64,000 nt of DNA from Duganella sp. (GCA_026225475.1 JAMFSU010000011.1:1-64000); one strand, 5' to 3'. Positions 27,629-37,774 are shown, counted from the stretch's first letter. The notes: a model not told the origin generated them from the letters alone. Made by a program: numbers and translations.

Positions 27629-29140
27629 TTATTGCGGCTTCTTTTTCACTACCGCATAACGTAGCAGTGTCCGCTGCCTGGCTTCGGCATGATCGATGAC
27701 AGGAAGCGGATAATCTTGTCCCAGTGCGATCTTGTTTTCCTGAAGAATCGCTAAAGGACACTTCCACGGCGCATGAATATGTTTATTTGGCAAACCCGCC
27801 AGTTGTGGCAGGTACTTGCGAATGAACTTGCCTTCAGGATCAAATTTTTCGGATTGTGTGACCGGATTGAAAATGCGGAAATACGGCTGCGCATCGCAAC
27901 CTGACGAGGCAGCCCATTGCCAGCCGCCGTTGTTGGCAGCGAGGTCGAAGTCGTTCAATCGTTCGGCGAAGTAGCGTTCACCCCGGCGCCAGTCAATGCC
28001 GAGATCCTTAGTCAGAAAACTGGCGGTCACCATGCGTAAGCGGTTGTGCATATAACCGGTCTGATTTAATTGCAGCATCGCAGCGTCCACCAATGGATAA
28101 CCAGTGCGGCCCTCGCACCAGGCCGCAAAGTCTTGATCGGCGCGGGTGTCGTTTTCCCATTGGATGGCATCGTATTCAGGTTTGAAGGCATGTCCCACCA
28201 CGCGCGGATGGTGATGCAAGATCATGAAGTAAAAGTCGCGCCAGATCAGCTCCGATAGCCATACCGGTGCCCCGCGCCCACCCTGACCGGCGTGCATCGA
28301 TTCCATGGCCACGCGCGCCAATGCGCGGATCGAAATGGTACCAAAGCGTAAATGCACCGACAGGTAGGATGGCCCCTTGGTTGCCGGGTAATCACGTGTG
28401 TCGCCGTATTGATTGAGGCGTGGCAAAAAATCATCCAGCAACTGTGCTGCGCCGGACATGCCGGTGGGGATACGCAGCATGCTTAAATTGGTCTTGCTAA
28501 AACCTAACGATGCCAATGTCGGTAACGCGCTTTGCTTGCGTTGCAATGGCGCGGCCAACTGCGTCAGATAGCTTTCCACCGGATACGCCTTGAGATAAAA
28601 ATCACCGTCAGCACCGGAGAGTTTATGCATCCAGGCATTCTTGTAGGGCGTGAACACAGAAAAAGCCTTGTTGGCTTGCGACAGCACTTCTTCTTTTTCA
28701 AAGATCACTTGATCTTTATAGGTCAACAGTTGGCGGCCATCCTGTTCCAATTGTTGCCTGACTATGGCGTCACGTTCATTGGCCATTGGTTCATAGTCGT
28801 GATTAGTAAACACCGCTGTTGCACCCAGTTCAGCAGCCAATAAGGGGATGTCGTGCTGTGCCGATGCCTGCCGCACAATCAATGCGCCTCCCGCAGCGCG
28901 CAATGCCGCATCCAGCTCGGCAACGGCGGCCAGGATAAATTCAATGCGGCGATCCTGCTGCAAACCGTCCGCCAATAAAACATCCAGAATGTCGCGGTCA
29001 AACACAAAGACGCAATACACCTGCTTGCTTTGTTTTAACGCGTAGTACAACGCAGCATGATCTGACATGCGCAGGTCGCGGCGGAACCAGACCAGGGAAG
29101 TGGTGAAAGTCGGCATGGTGTCAATTGTTTGTGTGCTCAT
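27629..29140 (-). CDS. phrB: Deoxyribodipyrimidine photo-lyase (class I)
   Basis: A 503-residue flavoenzyme that repairs cyclobutane pyrimidine dimers using blue light. The N-terminal antenna-binding alpha/beta domain starts SLVWFRRDLRMSDHAALYYA. The FAD domain has SELIWRDFYFMILHHHP, TGYPLVDAAMLQLNQTGYMH and NDFDLAANNGGWQWAASSG, followed by FRIFNPVTQSEKFDPEGKF. Length is typical for bacterial Phr. It is on the opposite strand from, and splits, the A-B-A' and RHS genes. The ATG at 29140 is used; one eight codons later is also possible. Confidence 0.93.
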   Translation of the reverse strand: MSTQTIDTMPTFTTSLVWFRRDLRMSDHAALYYALKQSKQVYCVFVFDRDILDVLLADGLQQDRRIEFILAAVAELDAALRAAGGALIVRQASAQHDIPLLAAELGATAVFTNHDYEPMANERDAIVRQQLEQDGRQLLTYKDQVIFEKEEVLSQANKAFSVFTPYKNAWMHKLSGADGDFYLKAYPVESYLTQLAAPLQRKQSALPTLASLGFSKTNLSMLRIPTGMSGAAQLLDDFLPRLNQYGDTRDYPATKGPSYLSVHLRFGTISIRALARVAMESMHAGQGGRGAPVWLSELIWRDFYFMILHHHPRVVGHAFKPEYDAIQWENDTRADQDFAAWCEGRTGYPLVDAAMLQLNQTGYMHNRLRMVTASFLTKDLGIDWRRGERYFAERLNDFDLAANNGGWQWAASSGCDAQPYFRIFNPVTQSEKFDPEGKFIRKYLPQLAGLPNKHIHAPWKCPLAILQENKIALGQDYPLPVIDHAEARQRTLLRYAVVKKKPQ

Positions 29141-29418
29141 TCAATAGCGGGGCCAATAAATCGATGCCTGATAGTAAAGCATCGTTTTATCTCATGCAAA
29201 AGTTCGTCGGTCAAATCAAGAAATCTGGCATTTTTCGTGTCGTTTTCGGTCATTGCCATTCGTGTTGAGTGCAATGAATGTAGGCTGATGATGTGGCATC
29301 AATGAGATATCGCCCCTCGTTATGGGGGGGGGATTGCTTGCGGGTACGGCATATGCTGTTATTTCGCCCATATAGACGCCGGCGTGATTACTAATGTGCA
29401 ATCAAAGTCGAGGTCATC

Positions 29419-32400
29419 ATGCAAGTATATTCAAACGCATTCAATTTCAGTTCCTTTCTTAGCGGTGGCGTTGATCCCCGTACGGGCTTATATGGAAGCA
29501 GGATCACTTTGCTCACCATTACTCCAGAGGGGCCATCAGAAAACACGCGCGAAATAGCCCTGTCGTTTTCGATGCTAAATCAGAACAGAGGGGTTTATGG
29601 TTGGGGATGGAGTATTACGTCGGCGCAATTTGACCGGACCACGGATCAATTGCGGACCTTGACCGGAGAGGTCAATAGAATTTCTTCGTTTCCCAATGTC
29701 GGTACCATTCTTAGCTTTGGGGACCGAAAATTGCAGGACATGTTTGTCCGCCAAGTCGATCAAAATACGCTACACATATTACATAAAGACGGCGTCATGG
29801 AGGTATTGCAACCGCTCGTCGCCAACGGTGTTTTCGTGATACGTCAGCTCATTTTCGAGAACGGCGAAATATTCGAATTTGTCTATGATAGTAGTGATCG
29901 TCTGGAGCGGATCGACAATACATCGGCAGGGCGTACCCTGCTTCGCTTGCAGTACAGCACGGCAAATCTATTGTCGAGCGCTTCTATCCTGAAAGATGGC
30001 GGGCGTGAGGCGCGCATCGACTTCACTTATCTCAATGAACAATTGGTTACGGTGGCGATGCAGGCCGGTAATAGCAACGCGGCCACATTTACGTTTCAAT
30101 ACCAAATAATGGGTTCGATCCGGGCGATCAGTAACTTTACCGATCCTAATGGCCGCAGAGATGTTATCCAATATCGTCAGGGTAACGCTGCTCATGCATT
30201 TCATCAGGGCCAATTTATTCCCAATGTGCAATCGGTGACGACCGATGCGAGCCCTTCGCCTGGTGTTACCAAATCCTACACGTACAGTACGGCCACTAAT
30301 TTCACCGGATTCCCTTTTTCCAACTTTCTGCCAGGCCAAGATAATAGTTATGTACAGGCATCAAATTTTCAGTATTGGACTCAGGAAACTACGCATGAGG
30401 GAAACACGACTCTGGAGCAGAAAACTTACACTTTTAACCGCTTTCATCTGGAAATTAGTGAGGCGTCCAATCGCGCAGGTAGCATCGTTGAGCAAACCGT
30501 CGAATACAATCTGCTGATCAATGAATCGTTTGATCGGCAGCCGGCCAATCTGCATTTACCAAGAGAGATGACGACGACGTATCGCTATGCGAGTGATGCG
30601 CGCTCCGAGACGACGACCATGGAGACAGATCGCTTTGGCAATCAATTGTTGGTCAAGGAACCCAATGGGATTACCAAGCAGTTTTCTTATTTTCCAGTAG
30701 GCGGCGCGAGCGGTTGCCCACCAGAGCCGTTTGGCCTGTTTGAACGCTTCGTGCGAGAGGAGCGGATAATACCTGCTACTGGTGGTGGCACGCAAAAAGT
30801 TACCACTTACACCTATATCGATCTGCGCAACTTGGGTAGCACGCGGGGCTATGTATTACAGAACACCAGTACCCAGGGTAACGTCACCAATACCTACACC
30901 TACCAAGAACACACTACCGCGGCATTGCATGGCCGTTCAACACGCTCGGTAATGACGTTGAATGGTCGATCAACCACGACCACGGATACCTATAGCATCA
31001 ATGGCGATGTGCTCATCGACCAGCGGCGCGTAGTCGGTTTTGACAATACTTACCTGAGCTCGACTCGATCCACCTCGGTGATCAATGGTTTGATAATGTC
31101 GGTGCGCAATAATGATGCCGTTACCGTTCAGTTTACCTACGACTTTCTTGCTCGGCCACTGACGGAGACGATTTCTCCGGGTACGGCCAATGCTGCGGTG
31201 CGGCAGTATACTTATGCCTTTAGAAATGGCTCTGTCTTGTCAGAAGTCATCACCACAGATGCGCTGGGGGAGAGATACATCAAGCGTTTCGATGGCTTGA
31301 ACCGACATGTCTCGACGTATCGTATGCAGAATAATATTCAGCAGCTATTGCGCGAAAAAACCTATAACTCGCTCGGTCAGTTGATTACCGAAACCGAGAT
31401 AGATCGTATTACTCTGCAGGATCGGCGGCTACAGACACGCTACGCCTATGACGGCTGGGGGCAGGTTAGCGAAACTACGCGTGCGGATAATAGCGTTGCG
31501 GTGAGTCGCTATAACCCAATCACCCGGGTGCGTGACCAAGGCCTGAAGGACGCGATGATGATCCGTAGCTATATGAATAATTTTGGCGAGGCTTACCTTG
31601 TCGAGCAGACTTATAGCAACAGTACCTTGAAGTTATACGCGCGTACATTTGATGGGTTTGGCAGATGTATTTCTGAGGATGATGTCAACGGACATATCAA
31701 ACGGTTCAGCTACGATGCGTTTGATCGCGTCGTGACGGCAAGCTTCGCGCCTGCGGGGTCACCTGTGACGCGCACCATTGAAAATGTCTACGCTACACAT
31801 ACTGTGGAGCAGTTCAAGACCAGTATCAAGGTCAATCAAATCGTGGTCGGCAGCCGCAATTATGACGGGGTGGGACGCCTAGTATCCGAGTGGCGTGGCA
31901 GCAATACAGCGGCGACGACGTTCAGTTATACCAATAATGCGACCACGCCAAGTTCGACGCGCTCGCCAGCGGGTATCGAAAAGACCTTTCAATACGACAC
32001 GCAGCTTAATGCCATCAGGCAGGTCAGTAGCAATAATCAGAGTATCGCCAGCTTTACTTTGAATCCCAAAACCGGTGGTTTGGCGAGCGCCGTCAACAGC
32101 GAATTCAGGCGCGACTTGCAAGAAGATAATTTCGGACGGATTGTCTCTGATAGTCAAATTTTCCAGAATCAGACGCATGGCAATACTTACACTTATAGCG
32201 CGGGTGGGCGACTCGAGAGTATTCAAACTGCACTCGGGGATACGGAGACGCGCACGTATGATAGCGCCGGACGGTTCTCCGGCGCATTCTTGAGCGGCGG
32301 GCAGACCGGGCAAAACCATTTAAACGTGAGCTATGACAGTGCCGGACGGATCAGTAGCTTCGGTACCACAGTAAGCGGTTTGTTGTCTCACGTCACGCTC

Positions 32401-34125
32401 AGTTATGATCAATTCGGACGTGAGTCCGAGCGCAAGATGATGCGTGGCGGTGCTGCATTCCAGTCCATTAAGCTGACTTATCACAATACCAACAAGATCG
32501 CCACCCGGCAGTTGCTCAATGCCAGTCAGGCGCCTATCTGTGCCGAGACGTTTGGCTATGATGCGCTTGGACGCTTGACGACCTATGGCTGTTCCGGGCC
32601 GCAATATTCCACCGATCAGCAAGGTCGGTCAATCCGCTCACAGGAATTCACCTATGATGCTTTGGATAACATCACAAAATGCGTCACGGTGTTTGTCGAT
32701 TCGACGCGGGATGAATCAATCCGCAGCTTCGGTGCGGCAGATCCAACGCAATTGCGGCAAGTTACCCATACCAATCCGGCACAAACCATTACACTGTCGT
32801 ACGACGTTTCGGGCAATCTGACCAGCGATGGTGTCAAGGTCTATCACTTCAATGCCTGGAATCAGATGAGCAGCATGATGCAAGGCACCAGCGTGTTATC
32901 GCGCTATGGTTATGATGCGAGTGGACGCCAAGCCAGCATTGCCGATGCTGCCAACAATGTCGCCACCATCCATTACAGTGAAGACAAGGTTCTCGGCCTG
33001 CGCCAAGACAGCGTGACGGCACGGTATATACGGAACCAGGTAACGCTATTGGCGCGCAGCATTAGTGGCATTGGCACTGAAGTCAACCTAAGCGATGTGG
33101 CCGATAGTGTCAGGACAGTGGTTGATGCGCGCCAACAAGTCAGGCATGTCCAATATACGCCTTATGGCGAGTCTGCTATCGATACGGGCAGCGGCACACT
33201 GCTCGAACGCAATCGACCTGCACTCAATGGCGAGCGTTATGATCCATTAGCGCGTGTCTACCATTTGGGTAATGGGCGACGGGCATACAGTCCTGAATTG
33301 ATGATCTTCCTCTCGCCTGATCCGCTGAGTCCGTTTGATGCAGGCGGCATCAACGCGTATGCTTATTGTGGCGGCGACCCGATCAACTTCAGAGATCCGA
33401 GTGGTTACTTTGATATACCCTTGTGGGCAAGCTGGCTCGTTGTCGCGCTAGGAATCACTGCAACTGCCATCTTGGGCGTTTCCATGATTATAGGTGGGCC
33501 AATACTCTTGCTGCCAGCCTTGGTTATGGGCGCCAGTATCATTTCGCTAGGGTTGGGAATTGCAGCGACTTCGCTGGATACGGTTGATCACATTACGCAG
33601 AGTGATCACAGCCGCATAAGTTACTTCCTAAACATCGGTGCTCTGTTGTTTGGATTGGCTGCTATCGGTAATGGCGTAACAATTGCGGCGCGTGCAGCTA
33701 TAAGAGCAGGGAGGGGGGCAAATAGGGGCATGACTTGGTCGTCATATCGACCAACTGTTAGTTATATTAGTGAATACCGGCAAGTTACCATGATGCCAAG
33801 AGCGGAGAGGACTTTTCGCACTAGAGCTGAAGTTCATCAGTCAATGAGGCGAGGGTTTATTGAGAGTATTATTTCGTATCGATCAGGCGGACAGGCACGT
33901 GGACCATGGTGGGGAATTAATTTAGGGGCTGAAGTTCTCGGAGTAGGATTGGATGTCTGGGGGGCGATCAATGGGGTTGATGAAATTTTTAGGAGCTATC
34001 CATATAAATCAGCGACTGAATCGGAAAGTGGCAGCGTCTACGGCGTCGTTGAGAGTATCTCTTCGTTTATGGATGAGTTCAATTCTCAGGGGGATCATCT
34101 GAGAAATTCGGCCTTTTTCGATTAA
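29419..34125 (+). CDS. RHS/YD-repeat protein, Tc-toxin (TccC)-like, 1568 aa
   Basis: A very large protein with no signal peptide or PAAR domain. It begins FNFSSFLSGGVDPRTGLYGS, an opening I associate with RHS proteins related to insecticidal Tc complexes, then runs through many tyrosine-aspartate repeats (YDSSDRLERID, YDAFDRVVTA, YDSAGRISSFG, YDASGRQASIAD). The RHS core ends near residue 1330 with FLSPDPLSPFDAGGINAYAY...DPINFRDPSGYF. The last about 238 residues form a different tail with hydrophobic stretches (about 1333-1385, 1400-1420) and no known toxin motif. GC is below that of neighbours. GTCGAGG precedes the ATG. RHS shells encapsulate their C-terminal toxin; no immunity gene is seen downstream. 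Confidence 0.88.
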   Translation: MQVYSNAFNFSSFLSGGVDPRTGLYGSRITLLTITPEGPSENTREIALSFSMLNQNRGVYGWGWSITSAQFDRTTDQLRTLTGEVNRISSFPNVGTILSFGDRKLQDMFVRQVDQNTLHILHKDGVMEVLQPLVANGVFVIRQLIFENGEIFEFVYDSSDRLERIDNTSAGRTLLRLQYSTANLLSSASILKDGGREARIDFTYLNEQLVTVAMQAGNSNAATFTFQYQIMGSIRAISNFTDPNGRRDVIQYRQGNAAHAFHQGQFIPNVQSVTTDASPSPGVTKSYTYSTATNFTGFPFSNFLPGQDNSYVQASNFQYWTQETTHEGNTTLEQKTYTFNRFHLEISEASNRAGSIVEQTVEYNLLINESFDRQPANLHLPREMTTTYRYASDARSETTTMETDRFGNQLLVKEPNGITKQFSYFPVGGASGCPPEPFGLFERFVREERIIPATGGGTQKVTTYTYIDLRNLGSTRGYVLQNTSTQGNVTNTYTYQEHTTAALHGRSTRSVMTLNGRSTTTTDTYSINGDVLIDQRRVVGFDNTYLSSTRSTSVINGLIMSVRNNDAVTVQFTYDFLARPLTETISPGTANAAVRQYTYAFRNGSVLSEVITTDALGERYIKRFDGLNRHVSTYRMQNNIQQLLREKTYNSLGQLITETEIDRITLQDRRLQTRYAYDGWGQVSETTRADNSVAVSRYNPITRVRDQGLKDAMMIRSYMNNFGEAYLVEQTYSNSTLKLYARTFDGFGRCISEDDVNGHIKRFSYDAFDRVVTASFAPAGSPVTRTIENVYATHTVEQFKTSIKVNQIVVGSRNYDGVGRLVSEWRGSNTAATTFSYTNNATTPSSTRSPAGIEKTFQYDTQLNAIRQVSSNNQSIASFTLNPKTGGLASAVNSEFRRDLQEDNFGRIVSDSQIFQNQTHGNTYTYSAGGRLESIQTALGDTETRTYDSAGRFSGAFLSGGQTGQNHLNVSYDSAGRISSFGTTVSGLLSHVTLSYDQFGRESERKMMRGGAAFQSIKLTYHNTNKIATRQLLNASQAPICAETFGYDALGRLTTYGCSGPQYSTDQQGRSIRSQEFTYDALDNITKCVTVFVDSTRDESIRSFGAADPTQLRQVTHTNPAQTITLSYDVSGNLTSDGVKVYHFNAWNQMSSMMQGTSVLSRYGYDASGRQASIADAANNVATIHYSEDKVLGLRQDSVTARYIRNQVTLLARSISGIGTEVNLSDVADSVRTVVDARQQVRHVQYTPYGESAIDTGSGTLLERNRPALNGERYDPLARVYHLGNGRRAYSPELMIFLSPDPLSPFDAGGINAYAYCGGDPINFRDPSGYFDIPLWASWLVVALGITATAILGVSMIIGGPILLLPALVMGASIISLGLGIAATSLDTVDHITQSDHSRISYFLNIGALLFGLAAIGNGVTIAARAAIRAGRGANRGMTWSSYRPTVSYISEYRQVTMMPRAERTFRTRAEVHQSMRRGFIESIISYRSGGQARGPWWGINLGAEVLGVGLDVWGAINGVDEIFRSYPYKSATESESGSVYGVVESISSFMDEFNSQGDHLRNSAFFD

Positions 34126-34285
34126 GCTATATCGACATTGGCATTCAGAAATGAAAGCGTGCAGATAGGCAAAACGAGCAGGCGCACGGGCTGGTTTGGC
34201 TGGTGCGTCTGATTTCGCTGTCGATGATAAAAATCGTTAGTCGTGATGCGCTCGTCAAGCAGCGCCGTTATTGAAGGCGACGGTG

Positions 34286-35020
34286 TCATCCTCCCAAATA
34301 CGCCTCCACCACCTTAGGATTGTGCAACAGTGCAGCACCACTATCTTCGAGCACAATTTTGCCAGTCTCCAGCACATAGCCACGCTGGGCGATACGCAAC
34401 GCCTGCCGCACATTCTGCTCGACCAGCAGCACGGTCATGCCGGTCTTGTTGATCTCTTGCACGATACGGAAGATTTCCTGAATGATCAGCGGTGCCAGGC
34501 CCATGGACGGTTCATCGAGCAGCAACACCTTGGGCTTGGCCATCAAGGCGCGGCCGATTGCCAACATCTGCTGCTCGCCACCGGACAGATTGCCAGCCAG
34601 GCCTTTGGCACGTTGCTTGAGCACCGGGAACAGCGAGTAGACCCACTCCAGATCGCCTGCGACATTGGCCTTGTCCTTGCGGGTATAAGCGCCTAGCGCC
34701 AGATTTTCTTCAATCGTCAACGTGGTCAGCGTGGCGCGGCCTTCGGCGACTTGCACCACACCATTGGCGACGATGCGGTGCGGCGACAGCCTGGTCAGGT
34801 CTTCACCGTTGAACAGCACGCTACCGCGCTTGGTCTTGACCAGTCCGGAAATGGCCAGCAGGGTAGTGCTCTTGCCGGCGCCATTGGCACCGACGAGGGC
34901 GGTGATTTCACCTTCGCGCAAGCTCAGGCTGATGCCCTTGACCGCTTCGATATGGCCATACGCTACCGCCAAGTCTTGTACCTGCAGGATTTCTTTGTTG
35001 GTTTCCTGGCTGCTGCTCAT
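34286..35020 (-). CDS. livF: Branched-chain amino acid ABC transporter ATPase LivF
   Basis: A 244-residue ATPase with Walker A GANGAGKST, signature LSGGEQQ and Walker B VLLLDEPSMGLAP. It powers uptake of leucine, isoleucine and valine, or related amino acids or amides, with LivG. The ATG at 35020 overlaps the livG stop (ATGA), so the two are translationally coupled. It is the last gene of a minus-strand livHMGF operon. The 160 bases to the RHS gene stop hold no gene. Confidence 0.94.
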   Translation of the reverse strand: MSSSQETNKEILQVQDLAVAYGHIEAVKGISLSLREGEITALVGANGAGKSTTLLAISGLVKTKRGSVLFNGEDLTRLSPHRIVANGVVQVAEGRATLTTLTIEENLALGAYTRKDKANVAGDLEWVYSLFPVLKQRAKGLAGNLSGGEQQMLAIGRALMAKPKVLLLDEPSMGLAPLIIQEIFRIVQEINKTGMTVLLVEQNVRQALRIAQRGYVLETGKIVLEDSGAALLHNPKVVEAYLGG

Positions 35021-35778
35021 GCTTCTTCCTTGCCGAGGTAAGCCTCGATCACTTCCTGGTTGTTCTTGATCTGGTCTGGCGTGCCTTCGGCGATGATCTT
35101 GCCGAAGTTGAGCACGGCGATGCGGTCGCACAGGCCCATGACGAAACGCATGTCATGTTCGATCATGAAGATCGAGAATCCGCGTTCCTTGATGTTGATG
35201 ATTTCGGCCATCAGCTCGGTCTTTTCGGACGGGTTCATGCCAGCCACCGGTTCATCGAGCAACAGCAGCTTGGGCCGGGTGGCCAGGGCGCGGGCGAATT
35301 CCAGCTTGCGCTGTTCGCCATAGGACAGGCTGTCGGCCAGCATGTCGGCCTTGTGGTCCAGGCGCACCCACGACAGCAGTTCCAGTGCACGTTCGCGCGC
35401 TTGCTGTTCGATACGGCGGAAGCTGCCCAGGTTCAGCAGCAAGCCGCCGAAACCATAGTCGAGGTGGTCATGCATGCCGACCACGACGTTTTCCAGCAAT
35501 GTCATTTCCTTGAACACGCGGATGTTCTGGAAGGTGCGCGCAATGCCGCGTTCGGTGATCTTGTGCGGGGCGACGTTGCCGATGTCCTGGCCGTCGAAGA
35601 TGATGTTGCCGGAGGAGGCACGCAGCAGGCCCGTGATCAGATTGAAGACGGTGGTCTTGCCGGCGCCGTTGGGGCCGATCAGACCGAAGATGCCGCCTTG
35701 CGGCACCTCGAACTGTACGCCTTGCAAAACCTGCAGGCCACCGAAGTTTTTGCTGATCTGGTTGAATTGTAAAAGCAT
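35017..35778 (-). CDS. livG: Branched-chain amino acid ABC transporter ATPase LivG
   Basis: A 253-residue ATPase with Walker A GPNGAGKTT, signature LSYGEQRK and Walker B LLLLDEPVAGMNPSEK, the last segment being typical of LivG. It pairs with LivF on the cytoplasmic face of the LivHM channel. Its start overlaps the livM stop and its stop overlaps the livF start. Confidence 0.95.
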   Translation of the reverse strand: MLLQFNQISKNFGGLQVLQGVQFEVPQGGIFGLIGPNGAGKTTVFNLITGLLRASSGNIIFDGQDIGNVAPHKITERGIARTFQNIRVFKEMTLLENVVVGMHDHLDYGFGGLLLNLGSFRRIEQQARERALELLSWVRLDHKADMLADSLSYGEQRKLEFARALATRPKLLLLDEPVAGMNPSEKTELMAEIINIKERGFSIFMIEHDMRFVMGLCDRIAVLNFGKIIAEGTPDQIKNNQEVIEAYLGKEEA

Positions 35779-36668
35779 CAGTTCACCTTCTTGGTTGCAG
35801 ATTTGGCCGCACTGCGGCGTTGCAGGAAAGCGCGCACGCGGCGCGGATCCCACATGCCCTTGGGCAGATACAGCACCACCAGGATCAGGATCAGGCCATT
35901 GGCGGCCAGACGGAAGTCCTTGAATTCACGCAATACTTCCGGCAACAGTGACAGGATGGTCGAACCGAGCACCGGACCGATCAGGTTGCTGGTACCGCCA
36001 AACACAGCCATGGTCAGAATGTCGACGGCGTTTTCGAAGCCATAGTTATTCGGGCCAATCGTGAACGTGTAATGTGCATTGAGTGCACCAGCGACGCCGG
36101 CAATGGCGGCACCCATGACGAAGGCCAGCAGCTTGTAGCCGGCCACATTGACACCCATCAGGCGGGCTGCCACTTCATCTTCCTTGATGGCTTCAAACGC
36201 ACGGCCGATCTTGGAGCGACGCACGCGGGCCAGGATGTATAAGGTTGCCAGCAACAGCAGCACGATATGCCACCATTCGGTAATCGGCGGCACCCCGTTG
36301 AGGCCCATCGGGCCGCCGGTAATGTCCATATTGAGCACGACCACGCGCACCACTTCGCCAAAACCGAGCGTAGCCATGGCCAGGTACACCCCGGACAGGC
36401 GCAGCGTCGGTATGCCGATCACCAATGCCACCAGTGCCGGCAAGATGCCGCCGGCAGCCAGTGCCAACGGAAACGGCAAACCGGTTTGCATACTGATCAG
36501 GGAGGCGGCATATGCGCCGATACCCATGAACGCTGCGTTGGCCAATGACAACAGGCCGCACGACAGCGTGACGTAGATTGACAGGGCCAGCATGGCATTG
36601 ACGCCGACACTGAAAATGACGGTGTTGTACGTCGCCCAGAATCCATCCCACCATTCCATCATCGTCAT
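35778..36668 (-). CDS. livM: Branched-chain amino acid ABC transporter permease LivM
   Basis: A 296-residue inner-membrane permease with eight to nine hydrophobic helices. The coupling segment that meets the ATPases is IGRAFEAIKEDEVAARLMG, followed by the conserved NVAGYKLLAFVMGAAIAG. It forms the channel with LivH. It starts 4 bases after the livH stop. The basic C-terminus (RRSAAKSATKKVN) is cytoplasmic. Confidence 0.94.
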   Translation of the reverse strand: MTMMEWWDGFWATYNTVIFSVGVNAMLALSIYVTLSCGLLSLANAAFMGIGAYAASLISMQTGLPFPLALAAGGILPALVALVIGIPTLRLSGVYLAMATLGFGEVVRVVVLNMDITGGPMGLNGVPPITEWWHIVLLLLATLYILARVRRSKIGRAFEAIKEDEVAARLMGVNVAGYKLLAFVMGAAIAGVAGALNAHYTFTIGPNNYGFENAVDILTMAVFGGTSNLIGPVLGSTILSLLPEVLREFKDFRLAANGLILILVVLYLPKGMWDPRRVRAFLQRRSAAKSATKKVN

Positions 36669-36672
36669 GGAA

Positions 36673-37554
36673 TTACGCCTTTCTTTCCAGCACTTTGCCG
36701 AACATGCCTGACGGCCGCACCAGCAAAATCAAAAACAGTAAACCGAATGCGACCGCATCGCGGAAGTCGCTCGAAATGTAAGCCACGGTCAGTACTTCAG
36801 CGAAGCCGAGGAACAGGCCGCCAATCATGGCACCGCGAATGTCGCCCATGCCGCCCAAAATGATCACGGCAATGCCCTTGTGTAGCATTGGCTGCCCCAT
36901 GAAGGGCGAAATCGCATTGAACGACAGTCCCACCAGCACGCCAGCCGCGCCACCGAGTGCAGCAGCGGCGAACGAGGTCAGGTAGAACAGGCCTTCGACA
37001 TTGATGCCGAGCAGGTACGCCGCTTTCGGCGACTCGGCAATGGCGCGTAGCGCACGGCCGAGCTGGGTGCGTCGCATCACTGCCAGCAGCACCACCATCA
37101 GGATGAAGGCGATCACCACGATGCCGACCTGCACCGCGGTCACATGTAGATTACCGAAAGTGACGCTGTCTTCGGGAATGGTGCCGACCGGGAAGCGCTT
37201 GTTTTCTGCGCCGAACAGGCCCTGGGCCAGGTTGGTCAGCATGGTCGCCACGCCAATGGTGGCGATCATGGGAATCAGATGGGGCGCGTTGCGCTTGCGT
37301 AGCGGCTTGAGCACCAATACGTCGACGATCAGGCCGATCAGTCCGGAGCCGACCATTGCTGCCAGCATCGCCAGCCAGAGTGGAAAGCCGAGCCGTTCGA
37401 CCAGTAGCAGCGCAGCATAGCTGCCGAGCATGAAGATCGCGCCATGCGACAGGTTGATGACGCCGAGCACGCCGAAAACCAGAGTGAAGCCCAGCGCAAA
37501 CAGCGCATACACGCTGCCCAGCGAAAGGGCGTTGATAAGTTGTTGTTCTAACAT
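36673..37554 (-). CDS. livH: Branched-chain amino acid ABC transporter permease LivH
   Basis: A 293-residue permease with eight hydrophobic helices. The family start LINALSLGSVYALFALGFTL and the coupling segment LGRALRAIAESPKAAYLLGI are present. It is the first gene of the minus-strand operon livH-livM-livG-livF. The binding-protein gene lies upstream in the same direction but behind its own terminator. Confidence 0.94.
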   Translation of the reverse strand: MLEQQLINALSLGSVYALFALGFTLVFGVLGVINLSHGAIFMLGSYAALLLVERLGFPLWLAMLAAMVGSGLIGLIVDVLVLKPLRKRNAPHLIPMIATIGVATMLTNLAQGLFGAENKRFPVGTIPEDSVTFGNLHVTAVQVGIVVIAFILMVVLLAVMRRTQLGRALRAIAESPKAAYLLGINVEGLFYLTSFAAAALGGAAGVLVGLSFNAISPFMGQPMLHKGIAVIILGGMGDIRGAMIGGLFLGFAEVLTVAYISSDFRDAVAFGLLFLILLVRPSGMFGKVLERKA

Positions 37555-37774
37555 AGGACCTGCTGCGAATAATGATCAGTGATGAGCGATCAAGCTGTCT
37601 ACCGTGGTCTCAAACGCCGTGCACATGACCGGCGGACGGTGACAACTGCCTCGTGGATGCTGCCAATGCGCCGTGCGATGCTGCCACGGGGCGGTTACCT
37701 GCATCCTTGCATCAGAAAAGCGACTGTTTTGCTGCGCAGTCTGTTCTTTTTCGCGATGAAAAAAGACGGGATGG

